Below, in pieces: positions 49,346 to 57,514 of a DNA stretch of 64,000 nt. The notes under the pieces are model-generated. The model had not been told where the DNA came from, made no database searches, and worked only from the letters and a program-made list of their open reading frames with translations. Origin of the DNA: Rhodobacteraceae bacterium Araon29 (lineage in GTDB: Bacteria; Pseudomonadota; Alphaproteobacteria; Rhodobacterales; Rhodobacteraceae); contig CP046865.1 of NCBI GenBank assembly GCA_039640505.1, positions 1,851,501 through 1,915,500 of the forward strand, given 5' to 3'. The position numbers were made by a program, and so were the translations under genes. The stretch's first letter is position 1, and each line of letters starts with the position of its first letter.

Positions 49346-49383
49346 TTGACAATTGCTCTGAAATATCAATGTTAGCGCTAACT
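49346..49383 (+). promoter_or_regulatory. Promoter and near-perfect LacI-type operator before gap2
   Basis: TTGACA (49346-49351) is a perfect -35. A 17-nt spacer puts the -10 at about 49369-49374, overlapped by TGTTAGCGCTAACT (49370-49383), 13 of 14 matches to TGTTAGCGCTAACA with a perfect 12-nt palindrome at 49371-49382. A LacI-type protein bound here would compete with RNA polymerase. Confidence 0.7.
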
Positions 49384-49411
49384 AATGGGCAGTGTTAAAG
49401 AAAGAAAAGTT

Positions 49412-50413
49412 ATGGCGTTAAAAGTTGCAATAAATGGCTTTGGTAGGATCGGACGCAATATTCTGCGTTCAATCGTTGAAAATCAGAGAACTGACATTGA
49501 AGTTGTTGCCATCAATGACCTAGGACCGGTTAAAACCAATGCGCATCTTTTTAAATATGACAGCGTTCATGGGAAATTTTCTAAAGACGTCAAAACCACG
49601 GACACTTCAATTGATGTTGGCTTGGGTCCGATTGCAGTAACGGCACTGCGCAACCCTGCAGAATTGCCATGGGCTGATGTAGATGTTGTGATGGAATGCA
49701 CTGGTATTTTTACCGATCGTGAAAAGGCTGAGATCCATCTTCAAAACGGTGCTAAGCGGGTTTTGGTATCTGCGCCCTCAATTGGATCCGACAAAACAAT
49801 CGCGTATGGCGTGAACCATGAGACTTTGAGTGCCAGTGATGTGATTGTTTCCAATGCCTCTTGTACGACAAATTGCTTATCGCCTGTTGCCAAAGTTTTG
49901 AATGACGCGATCGGTATAAAACGTGGGTTTATGACGACGATCCATAGTTATACTGGCGACCAACCTACATTGGATACAATGCACAAAGATCTTTATCGGG
50001 CACGCGGCGCAGCACTTAACATGATCCCAACAACCACCGGCGCCGCCCGCGCAGTGGGGTTGGTATTGCCGGAACTGGATGGGAAACTGGATGGCGTCGC
50101 TATTCGCGTTCCAACACCGAATGTATCATGTGTGGATTTGACATTTGAAGCCGCACGCGGCACGACAATTGAAGAAATCAATGCCGCCATTCATGCTGCT
50201 GCCGCTGGACCAATGAAGGGTGTTTTGGGCGTAACGGATGAACAGCTTGTCTCTATGGATTTCAATCATGACAGCCATTCTAGCATCTTTGCAACGGATC
50301 AAACAAAGGTAATGGACGGCACGCTGTGCAGGATCCTTACATGGTATGACAATGAGTGGGGATTTTCCACACGGATGGCCGATACAGCTACCGAGATGGG
50401 CAAATATCTGTAA
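49412..50413 (+). CDS. gap: Glyceraldehyde-3-phosphate dehydrogenase, second copy (NAD type)
   Basis: 333 residues from ATG 49412 (MALKVAINGFGRIG); an upstream ATG at 49385 overlaps the operator region and is rejected. It retains the NAD-type Asp (VAINDLGP) and the ASCTTNC active-site motif, but has Thr-Met (TLDTMHKDL) at the Leu-Pro pair. It is expected to be the main glycolytic or Calvin-type enzyme. It converges on coaD. Confidence 0.95.
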   Translation: MALKVAINGFGRIGRNILRSIVENQRTDIEVVAINDLGPVKTNAHLFKYDSVHGKFSKDVKTTDTSIDVGLGPIAVTALRNPAELPWADVDVVMECTGIFTDREKAEIHLQNGAKRVLVSAPSIGSDKTIAYGVNHETLSASDVIVSNASCTTNCLSPVAKVLNDAIGIKRGFMTTIHSYTGDQPTLDTMHKDLYRARGAALNMIPTTTGAARAVGLVLPELDGKLDGVAIRVPTPNVSCVDLTFEAARGTTIEEINAAIHAAAAGPMKGVLGVTDEQLVSMDFNHDSHSSIFATDQTKVMDGTLCRILTWYDNEWGFSTRMADTATEMGKYL

Positions 50414-50441
50414 TTTAAGTGTCTGCTAAAGCTCAGGAACC

Positions 50442-50936
50442 CTATTTTCCGAGCTTAGCGAGCAAGCGTTCATGCACTTCATGTGTGACAAACTTGGACA
50501 CATCGCCATCTAAACGGGCTATTTCTTTGACAAGTTTTGACGCGATTGCTTGATGTCTTGCTTCCGCCATTAAAAACACCGTTTCAATTGTTGAATCAAG
50601 CACTCTGTTCATGCCAACCATTTGAAACTCATATTCAAAATCGGCAACCGCACGCAGTCCTCGTACGATGACACTTGCACCCACGTCATGTGCGCAGTCA
50701 ATCAATAAATTTTCAAACGGATGCGCAACAATTTCAGTACCAATTTCAGCGGACAAACCAGAGCATTGTGTTTCAATCATTGATACGCGTTCTTCCAGTG
50801 AGAATAGCGGTCCCTTGTCACGATTGATGGCGACACCAATAACCAACCGATCAACAAGCATAGCCGCACGGCGAATGATGTCGATATGTCCCAGTGTTAT
50901 CGGGTCAAAAGTTCCAGGATATAGCCCAATACGCAT
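50442..50936 (-). CDS. coaD: Pantetheine-phosphate adenylyltransferase
   Basis: 164 residues; fourth step of coenzyme A synthesis. The nucleotidylyltransferase motif GTFDPITLGHIDII (T/HxGH type) and the VRGLRAVADFEYEFQM segment are diagnostic. Convergent with gap2. Confidence 0.97.
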   Translation of the reverse strand: MRIGLYPGTFDPITLGHIDIIRRAAMLVDRLVIGVAINRDKGPLFSLEERVSMIETQCSGLSAEIGTEIVAHPFENLLIDCAHDVGASVIVRGLRAVADFEYEFQMVGMNRVLDSTIETVFLMAEARHQAIASKLVKEIARLDGDVSKFVTHEVHERLLAKLGK

Positions 50937-51003
50937 TTGAAAGTCCTATGCCGATAAATAATTCTTTCAGCAAGCAACAATATTGCTGGCAAAATTGCAA
51001 GGG

Positions 51004-51438
51004 TCAGTACCCCATTATCATACCTTCCAGAGCGTCTTTTTCCATTGCCAATTCAGAAAGTTTGGCTTTGACCACGTCGCCTTGGGTGATAAGACCGATC
51101 ATTTTGCCATTATCAACCACAGGTATGTGTCTGAACCTCTTATTTGTCATAATAGTCAAGACTTGATCTGCGGTTGCCTCGCGTCGGCAAGTGACAAGTT
51201 TTCGCGTCATAAAATCGCTTACAGGCGCGCCCAAAGCTGTTGCGCCACGATGCGATATCGCGCGTACAATATCTCGCTCTGATAAAATTCCGCTGGCTTC
51301 TTTACCGTTTTCAGAAATGACAACTGTGCCAATTTTATGCTGGGTTAACACTGCCGCCGCCTCTACCAATGTAGTCCCCGGCGTCACGGTAATAACATCA
51401 TCGTTCGTTTTAGAATTCAAAATTTGCTGCACCAGCAT
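51004..51438 (-). CDS. Protein with a CBS-domain pair
   Basis: 144 residues made of two CBS motifs (about 8-65 and 75-135), visible as GTVVISENGKEASGILSERDIVRA and RFRHIPVVDNGKMIGLITQGDVV. Such stand-alone pairs bind adenine nucleotides and regulate other proteins. No partner domain is present, so its target is unknown. Confidence 0.9.
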   Translation of the reverse strand: MLVQQILNSKTNDDVITVTPGTTLVEAAAVLTQHKIGTVVISENGKEASGILSERDIVRAISHRGATALGAPVSDFMTRKLVTCRREATADQVLTIMTNKRFRHIPVVDNGKMIGLITQGDVVKAKLSELAMEKDALEGMIMGY

Positions 51439-51494
51439 TCATTTTTCCAAAATAATATTACAATAAAGCAATCATATTTGTAATTATATTTTTG

Positions 51495-52391
51495 TCAAGA
51501 TGATCTCTCTAAGTGATCAAGCTCTAAGCGGATTTCTTTAGCCAGGGCCTCTACAAACTTGTTCATTCTATCCATACGGCGATCTTCATAATGGCGAATA
51601 AGGTAAAAACTGCGCGTTAATGAAAACTCATCAGTAAGAACGCGTTTCAATACCGGAGCAAAAGGTAAAGCAAAATCATGAACCACACCAAGCCCTGCCC
51701 CTGCTCGCAGCCAGTTGAACTGGACTGCGACGGAATTTGATGCCAGAGGCAGGCGCTGAACACCAAGATCAGTCAAATAATCAAGTTCTTTGTCAAATAT
51801 CATATCAGCAATATATCCAATGAACCTATGGCCCTTTACATCGGATAATTCGATAAGCGGTGGTTTATCCCTTAGGTACTCTTCCGAGGCCGCCAAATGC
51901 AATTTGTAGTCTGTTAACTTTTGCGCTGTCAGCCTACCAGTTTCGGGCGGGCTGACGGCGATAGCAATATCGGCCTCACGTTTGGTTAAATTAATCACGC
52001 GCGGCAAGGCAACAATTTGAATGTCTAAATTGGGGTTTTGGTCTAAAATTCTGGCGCACACTTGTGGTAACAGAAAGTTAGCACAGCCATCAGGGGCTCC
52101 AATTCGAATTTGCCCACTTAAAGAATTAGTTTGGCCAGAAATTTCTTCTGTTAAACCAAGCATTGCTTGCTCGACCCTCGCAGCATGGTCAAGCATTCGA
52201 TTACCTGCGTCGGTTAAAGCATAACCAAAAGTTGAGCGCACAAATAAAGAAAGACCTAGTAGGTCTTCAATACGGGAAATCCGTCGCCCAACAGTTGCCG
52301 GGTCAAGCTTTATATGTCGCCCAGCCGCCGACAAGGTTTCATACCGAGCGACAGCTAGAAATATTCTCAAATCATCCCAATTTTCTGTCAT
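51495..52391 (-). CDS. LysR-family regulator divergent from valine-degradation genes
   Basis: 298 residues from ATG 52391 (AAAGGTGCGAG upstream); the TTG at 52406 lies inside the ribosome-binding region. N-terminal winged helix (TLSAAGRHIKLDPATVGRRISRIEDLL) and LysR ligand-binding domain (about 90-290). Divergent position and the shared 101-nt control region make the mms operon its likely target. The ligand could be valine-derived but this is inference. Confidence 0.9.
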   Translation of the reverse strand: MTENWDDLRIFLAVARYETLSAAGRHIKLDPATVGRRISRIEDLLGLSLFVRSTFGYALTDAGNRMLDHAARVEQAMLGLTEEISGQTNSLSGQIRIGAPDGCANFLLPQVCARILDQNPNLDIQIVALPRVINLTKREADIAIAVSPPETGRLTAQKLTDYKLHLAASEEYLRDKPPLIELSDVKGHRFIGYIADMIFDKELDYLTDLGVQRLPLASNSVAVQFNWLRAGAGLGVVHDFALPFAPVLKRVLTDEFSLTRSFYLIRHYEDRRMDRMNKFVEALAKEIRLELDHLERSS

Positions 52392-52399
52392 CTCGCACC

Positions 52400-52455
52400 T
52401 TTGCAATTTTGCAGCACTATTTTGTGAATTTTCCTCTTTTCACCACATTTTTGCA
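52400..52455. promoter_or_regulatory. Repeats in the LysR-mmsA control region
   Basis: Three copies of TTTGCA (52400-52405, 52408-52413, 52450-52455) and a GTGAA-N10-TTCAC inverted repeat (52424-52443) lie in the space between the divergent genes. LysR regulators bind T-N11-A dyads of this sort. Which element the LysR protein uses is not determined. Confidence 0.4.
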
Positions 52456-52492
52456 AGGCTAACCTCATAATCAAATAAATAGGAGAGCTCTC

Positions 52493-53992
52493 ATGCAAGA
52501 ATTAACCCATTATGTTGGTGGTGCGAATATCAAAGGAACATCGGGGCGCTTTGCCGATGTCTTCAATCCCGCCACCGGTGAAGTTCAGGCCCAAGTGCCT
52601 CTGGCTTCGGAAAGTGAAATGGCGCACGCAGTAGAGGTGGCGGCAAAAGCCCAGTTAAGCTGGGGTCAGGTTAATCCTCAGCGCCGTGCACGCGTAATGA
52701 TGAAGTTTGTTGACCTGCTTAATCGTGACATGGACCGTCTGGCAGAAGCGCTAAGCCGCGAGCATGGTAAGACCTTTCCAGATGCCAAAGGCGATGTTCA
52801 GCGCGGGCTTGAGGTTGTTGAATACTGCATCGGTGCGCCCCAATTGCTCAAGGGTGAGTTCACAGACAGTGCCGGTCCGGGAATTGACATGTATTCAATG
52901 CGGCAGCCTTTGGGGGTCTGTGCCGGTATTACGCCGTTTAATTTCCCCGCCATGATCCCAATGTGGATGTTTGCGCCGGCGATTGCCTGCGGCAATGCCT
53001 TTATCCTTAAACCGTCTGAGCGTGATCCCTCCGTTCCACTGATGCTTGCGGAACTCATGGAAGAAGCTGGATTACCCAAAGGCATTTTACAGGTTGTTAA
53101 TGGCGATAAGGTGGCTGTAGACGCAATTCTTGATCATCCCCTGATCCAGTCGATTGGTTTTGTCGGCTCTACCCCGATCGCTGAGTATATCTATGGTCGA
53201 GGATGCAGCAATGGGAAGCGCGTACAGTGCTTTGGCGGGGCTAAAAACCATATGATCATTATGCCCGATGCGGATCTGGATCAGGCAGCAGACGCTTTGG
53301 TGGGCGCTGGATATGGCGCAGCTGGCGAACGGTGTATGGCGATTTCGGTTGCTGTGCCGGTGGGTGATGAAACGGCCGACCGTTTGATTGAAAAATTAGT
53401 GCCGCGAATTGAAAAACTGAAAGTAGGTCCCTACACTGCCGGTGACGATGTTGATTATGGCCCTGTGGTTACCGCCGCAGCCAAACAAAACATCCTAGGC
53501 CTGGTGCAAAGCGGCGTGGATCAGGGCGCAGAGCTTGTAATTGATGGGCGCGATTTTAATCTTCAGGGCTATGAAGATGGATTTTTTGTTGGGCCACATT
53601 TGTTCGACCGCGTCACGCCAGACATGGATATCTACAAAAAGGAAATATTCGGACCGGTTCTAAGCACCGTTCGTGCAGGCAGTTATGAAGAGGCGATAGG
53701 TCTGGCGATTGATCATGAGTATGGCAACGGCACTGCAATTTTTACCCGTGACGGAGATGCCGCACGCGATTTTGCTAACCGGATCAATATTGGAATGGTG
53801 GGGATCAATGTTCCTATTCCCGTGCCCCTTGCCTATCACACATTCGGCGGTTGGAAAAAGTCTGCCTTTGGGGATTTGAACCAACACGGCCCGGATGCTT
53901 TCCGGTTTTATACTCGGACAAAAACAGTGACGTCACGCTGGCCCTCTGGCATAAAAGACGGCGGCGAGTTTAACTTTAAAGCCATGGACTAA
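52493..53992 (+). CDS. mmsA: CoA-acylating methylmalonate-semialdehyde dehydrogenase
   Basis: 499 residues of the aldehyde dehydrogenase fold; converts methylmalonate semialdehyde with CoA and NAD to propionyl-CoA and CO2. Motifs: GVCAGITPFNFPAMIPMW, FVGSTPIAEYIY, QCFGGAKNHMIIMPD and the active-site Cys in GAAGERCMAISVAVP. AGGAGA is 6 nt before the ATG. First gene of the valine operon. Confidence 0.96.
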   Translation: MQELTHYVGGANIKGTSGRFADVFNPATGEVQAQVPLASESEMAHAVEVAAKAQLSWGQVNPQRRARVMMKFVDLLNRDMDRLAEALSREHGKTFPDAKGDVQRGLEVVEYCIGAPQLLKGEFTDSAGPGIDMYSMRQPLGVCAGITPFNFPAMIPMWMFAPAIACGNAFILKPSERDPSVPLMLAELMEEAGLPKGILQVVNGDKVAVDAILDHPLIQSIGFVGSTPIAEYIYGRGCSNGKRVQCFGGAKNHMIIMPDADLDQAADALVGAGYGAAGERCMAISVAVPVGDETADRLIEKLVPRIEKLKVGPYTAGDDVDYGPVVTAAAKQNILGLVQSGVDQGAELVIDGRDFNLQGYEDGFFVGPHLFDRVTPDMDIYKKEIFGPVLSTVRAGSYEEAIGLAIDHEYGNGTAIFTRDGDAARDFANRINIGMVGINVPIPVPLAYHTFGGWKKSAFGDLNQHGPDAFRFYTRTKTVTSRWPSGIKDGGEFNFKAMD

Positions 53993-54007
53993 AACACCAG
54001 TTCGAGA

Positions 54008-54040
54008 TCATCTATAGCCGTTGTTTACGGCTATAGATGA
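54008..54040 (+). repeat. Perfect 14-bp hairpin between mmsA and the acyl-CoA dehydrogenase gene
   Basis: TCATCTATAGCCGT (54008-54021), loop TGTTT, ACGGCTATAGATGA (54027-54040). No T-run follows, so it probably sets mRNA stability or partial termination between mmsA and the rest of the operon. Confidence 0.7.
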
Positions 54041-54066
54041 GCGGACTAGGATAAAGGAGCCTTGGG

Positions 54067-55209
54067 ATGGATTTTGCTTTAACCGAAGAACAAAATGCTG
54101 TGTTTGATATGGCCTATGCTTTTGGCCAAGAGCAGATCGCCCAAGAGGCACGCGCTTGGGAAACACAGGGCACTATTCCCAAAGACCTTTGGCCAAAGGT
54201 GGCTGATCTTGGGCTTGGGGGAATTTATGTCAGCGAAGATCAAGGCGGATCAGGTCTCGGCCGTCTTGATGCAACACTTATCTTCGAAGCTCTGGCCATG
54301 GCCTGCCCTTCTGTTAGTGCCTTTTTATCTATTCACAATATGTGTGGAGGCATGATCGACAAGTATGGCAGTGAAGAAACCCGTACGCGGTGGCTTCCAG
54401 ATCTATGCTCCATGCGCAAAGTTTATAGCTATTGCCTTACCGAACCGGGATCAGGATCAGATGCGGCAGCTCTTAGCACCAGGGCTGAACGAACCAATGA
54501 AAACTATGTAATGAACGGCACGAAGGCGTTTATTTCCGGTGGGTCCTATTCTGATGCCTATATCGTTATGTGCCGAACGGGCGACCAAAGCCCCAAAGGA
54601 ATATCTGCGTTGGTAGTTGAAGCCGGAAGCCAGGGCCTGAGCTATGGCGCGCTAGAAGAAAAAATGGGGTGGCGATCACAGCCCACGGCGCAGGTCCAGT
54701 TTGATGATTGCACCGTTTCTATCGACAACCTTTTAGGAGATGAAGGTCAGGGCTTCAGCTACGCGATGGCTGGTTTGGATGGCGGACGGTTGAACATTGC
54801 CGCCAGCGCGCTTGGCGGTGCACAAGCCGCGTTGTCTGCCACCCTAGAGTACATGGGCCAGCGAAAAGCCTTTGGTAAATCCATTGATCAGTTTCAAGCT
54901 CTGCAATTCAAGCTTGCCGAGATGGAAGTGAAACTACAGTCCTCGAGAACATTTTTGCGTCAAGCGGCTTGGAAGCTAGACAATGGCACGTCAGACGCTG
55001 GTAAGTTCTGTGCGATGGCCAAGCTGTATGTGACCGATTGTGCGTTTGAAGTGGCCAATAACTGTCTGCAACTTCATGGCGGTTATGGCTATTTATCTGA
55101 CTACGGTATCGAAAAAATTGTGCGAGATTTGCGGGTACATCAAATTCTAGAAGGCACGAATGAGATTATGAGAATGATTATTTCAAGACATATGCTCGCA
55201 GCCCGATGA
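54067..55209 (+). CDS. Acyl-CoA dehydrogenase, likely isobutyryl-CoA dehydrogenase
   Basis: 380 residues, FAD-dependent. TEPGSGSDAAALSTRAE, GTKAFISGGSYSDAYIVM, the YMGQRKAFGKSIDQFQALQFKL segment and the catalytic-base region QILEGTNEIMRMIISR are typical. In this context it should oxidise isobutyryl-CoA to methacrylyl-CoA. It is coupled to the next gene by a 4-nt overlap; AAAGGAGC precedes the ATG. Confidence 0.92.
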   Translation: MDFALTEEQNAVFDMAYAFGQEQIAQEARAWETQGTIPKDLWPKVADLGLGGIYVSEDQGGSGLGRLDATLIFEALAMACPSVSAFLSIHNMCGGMIDKYGSEETRTRWLPDLCSMRKVYSYCLTEPGSGSDAAALSTRAERTNENYVMNGTKAFISGGSYSDAYIVMCRTGDQSPKGISALVVEAGSQGLSYGALEEKMGWRSQPTAQVQFDDCTVSIDNLLGDEGQGFSYAMAGLDGGRLNIAASALGGAQAALSATLEYMGQRKAFGKSIDQFQALQFKLAEMEVKLQSSRTFLRQAAWKLDNGTSDAGKFCAMAKLYVTDCAFEVANNCLQLHGGYGYLSDYGIEKIVRDLRVHQILEGTNEIMRMIISRHMLAAR

Positions 55210-56237
55210 AAGATATCAATATTCGCATTTCTGGCCGGGCTGGCCGCATCACCTTGCAGCGCCCCGATGCTTTAAATGCCATGACCTATGAGATGTGCAC
55301 CGCAATTGAGGCGGCACTTATGGACTGGCAAACCAATGATACCGTTGATCTGGTAATTATCGATGCGCTTGGAACCCGCGCCTTTTGCGCCGGAGGTGAT
55401 ATTGCGGATCTATACCAATCTGGACTGGATAAAGATTATGCTTTTGGGCAAAAATTCTGGGCAGATGAATATAGACTAAATGCGCTCATCGCCCGATATC
55501 CCAAGCCTTACATTGCTCTTATGCAAGGTTTTACCATGGGTGGCGGCGTGGGCATTTCATGTCACGGAAGCCATCGAATTGTTGGTGAAACCAGCCAGAT
55601 AGCGATGCCCGAATGTGGAATTGGTTTGGTTCCCGATGTGGGTGGTTCCTATATCCTGTCGCGTGCGCAAGGTTTCTTAGGAGAATATCTTGGTCTAACA
55701 GCGGATCGTATGGGGCCAAAAGATGCAATCGAGGTTGGCTTTGCAGATTATTTTATTCCGCAGGATCGTTGGGCGGCAATGACAAAGGAGCTGGAAAAGA
55801 CCGGCGACCCAGAGGCCGTCAAAACCTATATCGCTGACGCGCCTGCTGGAAAATTTGCAGATGCTTTACCAATGATCAACACCGCATTCCAATCAGGAGA
55901 TCTTTCCACAATCGTTAGAGAATTATCAAATCAAGATAGTTCTTTTGCAGAAAAAACATTGAAAGCCATGGGCCGCAACTCACCTTTATCCATGGCCTGC
56001 GCACTTAAAATAATTGAACATCTGAGGGATAGATCAGGCGATCTTGAAATGGCGCTGCGCTGTGAATATCGCTTTACCGCACGCGCAATGGAGTTTGGGG
56101 ACTTCCTCGAAGGTATTCGGGCCGCTATAATTGACAAAGACCGCACGCCAAACTGGCAACACAATATGAGCAGCGTTCCCACCGCAGATATCGAACATAT
56201 GCTTTCCCCCCTTGGGGCAATGGAATTGCGTTTATAG
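55206..56237 (+). CDS. 3-hydroxyisobutyryl-CoA hydrolase (crotonase family)
   Basis: 343 residues. AFCAGGDIADLYQSG and ALMQGFTMGGGVGISCHG form the oxyanion hole; MPECGIGLVPDVGGSYILSRA carries the acidic catalytic residues, and the C-terminal extension (about 240-343) is that of hydrolases rather than hydratases. It hydrolyses 3-hydroxyisobutyryl-CoA in valine degradation. Overlaps the previous gene by 4 nt and is 10 nt from mmsB. Confidence 0.92.
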   Translation: MKDINIRISGRAGRITLQRPDALNAMTYEMCTAIEAALMDWQTNDTVDLVIIDALGTRAFCAGGDIADLYQSGLDKDYAFGQKFWADEYRLNALIARYPKPYIALMQGFTMGGGVGISCHGSHRIVGETSQIAMPECGIGLVPDVGGSYILSRAQGFLGEYLGLTADRMGPKDAIEVGFADYFIPQDRWAAMTKELEKTGDPEAVKTYIADAPAGKFADALPMINTAFQSGDLSTIVRELSNQDSSFAEKTLKAMGRNSPLSMACALKIIEHLRDRSGDLEMALRCEYRFTARAMEFGDFLEGIRAAIIDKDRTPNWQHNMSSVPTADIEHMLSPLGAMELRL

Positions 56238-56247
56238 GAGAGATGAA

Positions 56248-57123
56248 ATGAACATTGGATTTATTGGCTTGGGCAATATGGGCGCCCCAATGGCAGAAAA
56301 CCTGACTGCTGCAGGTCTAAATGTCACCGGCTATGATCCCGTTGGGGTCACTGCCAAAGATGTTGCGATTGTAGGCTCGGCAGCAGAGGCCGCCGCAAAT
56401 GCTGATATTGTCATCACAATGCTTCCCAATGGGGATATCCTGCGCGCAGTTGCGGATGAAATTATTCCCACTATGGCTGCTGGCGCTGCCTTTTTAGATT
56501 GCTCAACGGTTGATGTTGAAAGCGCGCGCCATGTGGCCCAAAGGGCGGCCAAGGCTGGCGTTTTACCGCTAGACGCCCCGGTCTCTGGCGGTGTTGGCGG
56601 CGCAACCGCTGGCACTTTAACCTTTATGGTTGGCGGCCCAGAGGTAGGATTTGCCAAGGCCAAACCAGTATTCGACATTATGGGTCAAAAGGCTGTCCAC
56701 TGCGGAGATTCAGGAAATGGTCAAGCGGCCAAAATATGTAATAATATGATTTTGGGGGCCACAATGATTGCCACCTGTGAAGCTTTTGCGCTTGCCGATA
56801 AACTTGGTCTAGAAAGGCAAGCTATGTTTGATGTAGCCAGCACCTCTTCAGGCTATAGTTGGTCGCTTAACGTCTATTGTCCTGCTCCGGGCGTTGGACC
56901 ACAAGCCCCATCAGACAATGATTACAAACCGGGTTTCTCTGCTGATCTGATGCTAAAAGATCTACGCTTAAGTCAACAAGCGGCCACGGCGGTGGATGCA
57001 GATACTCCGATGGGGGCTGCAGCAACGAAGCTTTATGGTGATTTTGTAGAGCAGGAAAACGGAAGTGGCCAAGATTTTTCTGCAATGTTGCCGCGCTTTT
57101 CTGGGCGAAATCGGTCACAATAA
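56248..57123 (+). CDS. mmsB: 3-hydroxyisobutyrate dehydrogenase
   Basis: 291 residues from ATG 56248 (TAGGAG, 7-nt spacing); an earlier in-frame start overlaps the upstream gene. NAD-binding IGFIGLGNMGAPMAENL, substrate-binding DAPVSGGVGGATAGTLTFMVGG and catalytic Lys in GNGQAAKICNNMILG are intact. It yields methylmalonate semialdehyde, the substrate of MmsA. Last gene of the four-gene valine unit. Confidence 0.96.
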   Translation: MNIGFIGLGNMGAPMAENLTAAGLNVTGYDPVGVTAKDVAIVGSAAEAAANADIVITMLPNGDILRAVADEIIPTMAAGAAFLDCSTVDVESARHVAQRAAKAGVLPLDAPVSGGVGGATAGTLTFMVGGPEVGFAKAKPVFDIMGQKAVHCGDSGNGQAAKICNNMILGATMIATCEAFALADKLGLERQAMFDVASTSSGYSWSLNVYCPAPGVGPQAPSDNDYKPGFSADLMLKDLRLSQQAATAVDADTPMGAAATKLYGDFVEQENGSGQDFSAMLPRFSGRNRSQ

Positions 57124-57298
57124 AATACTTTTATTCTCAATACCTTTTGTAATGGCACTAGAAAACCGAAATACTATTGCGAGTAACTATGGTTTCTACC
57201 CAATGGTAAAAAAACTAAAGTTTGCTTCTGATATCCAAAAATTGAAATTTATGAGTTTAAAAAAATATTCAAAATGCAAAAAATTATGCATTTTATTG

Positions 57299-57327
57299 TT
57301 GACCGATTCGAATTGTTTTCGTAGCGT
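57299..57327 (+). promoter_or_regulatory. Possible promoter of the small RNA at 57334
   Basis: TTGACC (57299-57304), 17-nt spacer, TAGCGT (57322-57327). The -35 is good, the -10 weak. Start would be near 57334. Confidence 0.35.
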
Positions 57328-57333
57328 AACGTC

Positions 57334-57403
57334 ATAAGTCGGCCAGTCCGACGGGGAGAGAAATTTATAAGTGAAAAAGAGCCTTTAATCAGGCTCTTTT
57401 TTA
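57334..57403 (+). ncRNA. Second small-RNA candidate ending in a terminator
   Basis: About 70 nt with no reading frame: a short hairpin GTCGG/CCGAC (57338-57352, 5-nt loop), an unpaired purine stretch GGGGAGAGAAA, and a terminator AGAGCCT-TTAATC-AGGCTCT (57378-57397) with T-run. It could also be only the tail of a longer mmsB transcript, because the terminator would serve either. Confidence 0.4.
57378..57402 (+). terminator. Rho-independent terminator before the IalB-family gene
   Basis: A 7-bp stem AGAGCCT/AGGCTCT, extended by flanking A-T pairs (A-run to T-run), with a 6-nt loop, followed by TTTTT. Confidence 0.85.
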
Positions 57404-57514
57404 TTGGCCGCTGTCCTGTAACTTAGTGTCTTTTTTCATTCACATTGATTTCATGCTCATGACATCGGATAAATTGCATGATATCACGCGTTCATAAGCA
57501 GCAGAGGTAAATTA

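Larger units (their letters stand above)
57124..57514. other. 391-nt intergenic region after mmsB
   Basis: No protein gene is convincing. It holds the second small-RNA candidate (57334-57403), its possible promoter, and the upstream region of the IalB-family gene. The first 170 nt is AT-rich, with oligo-A and oligo-T runs, and shows no clear structure. Confidence 0.6.
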
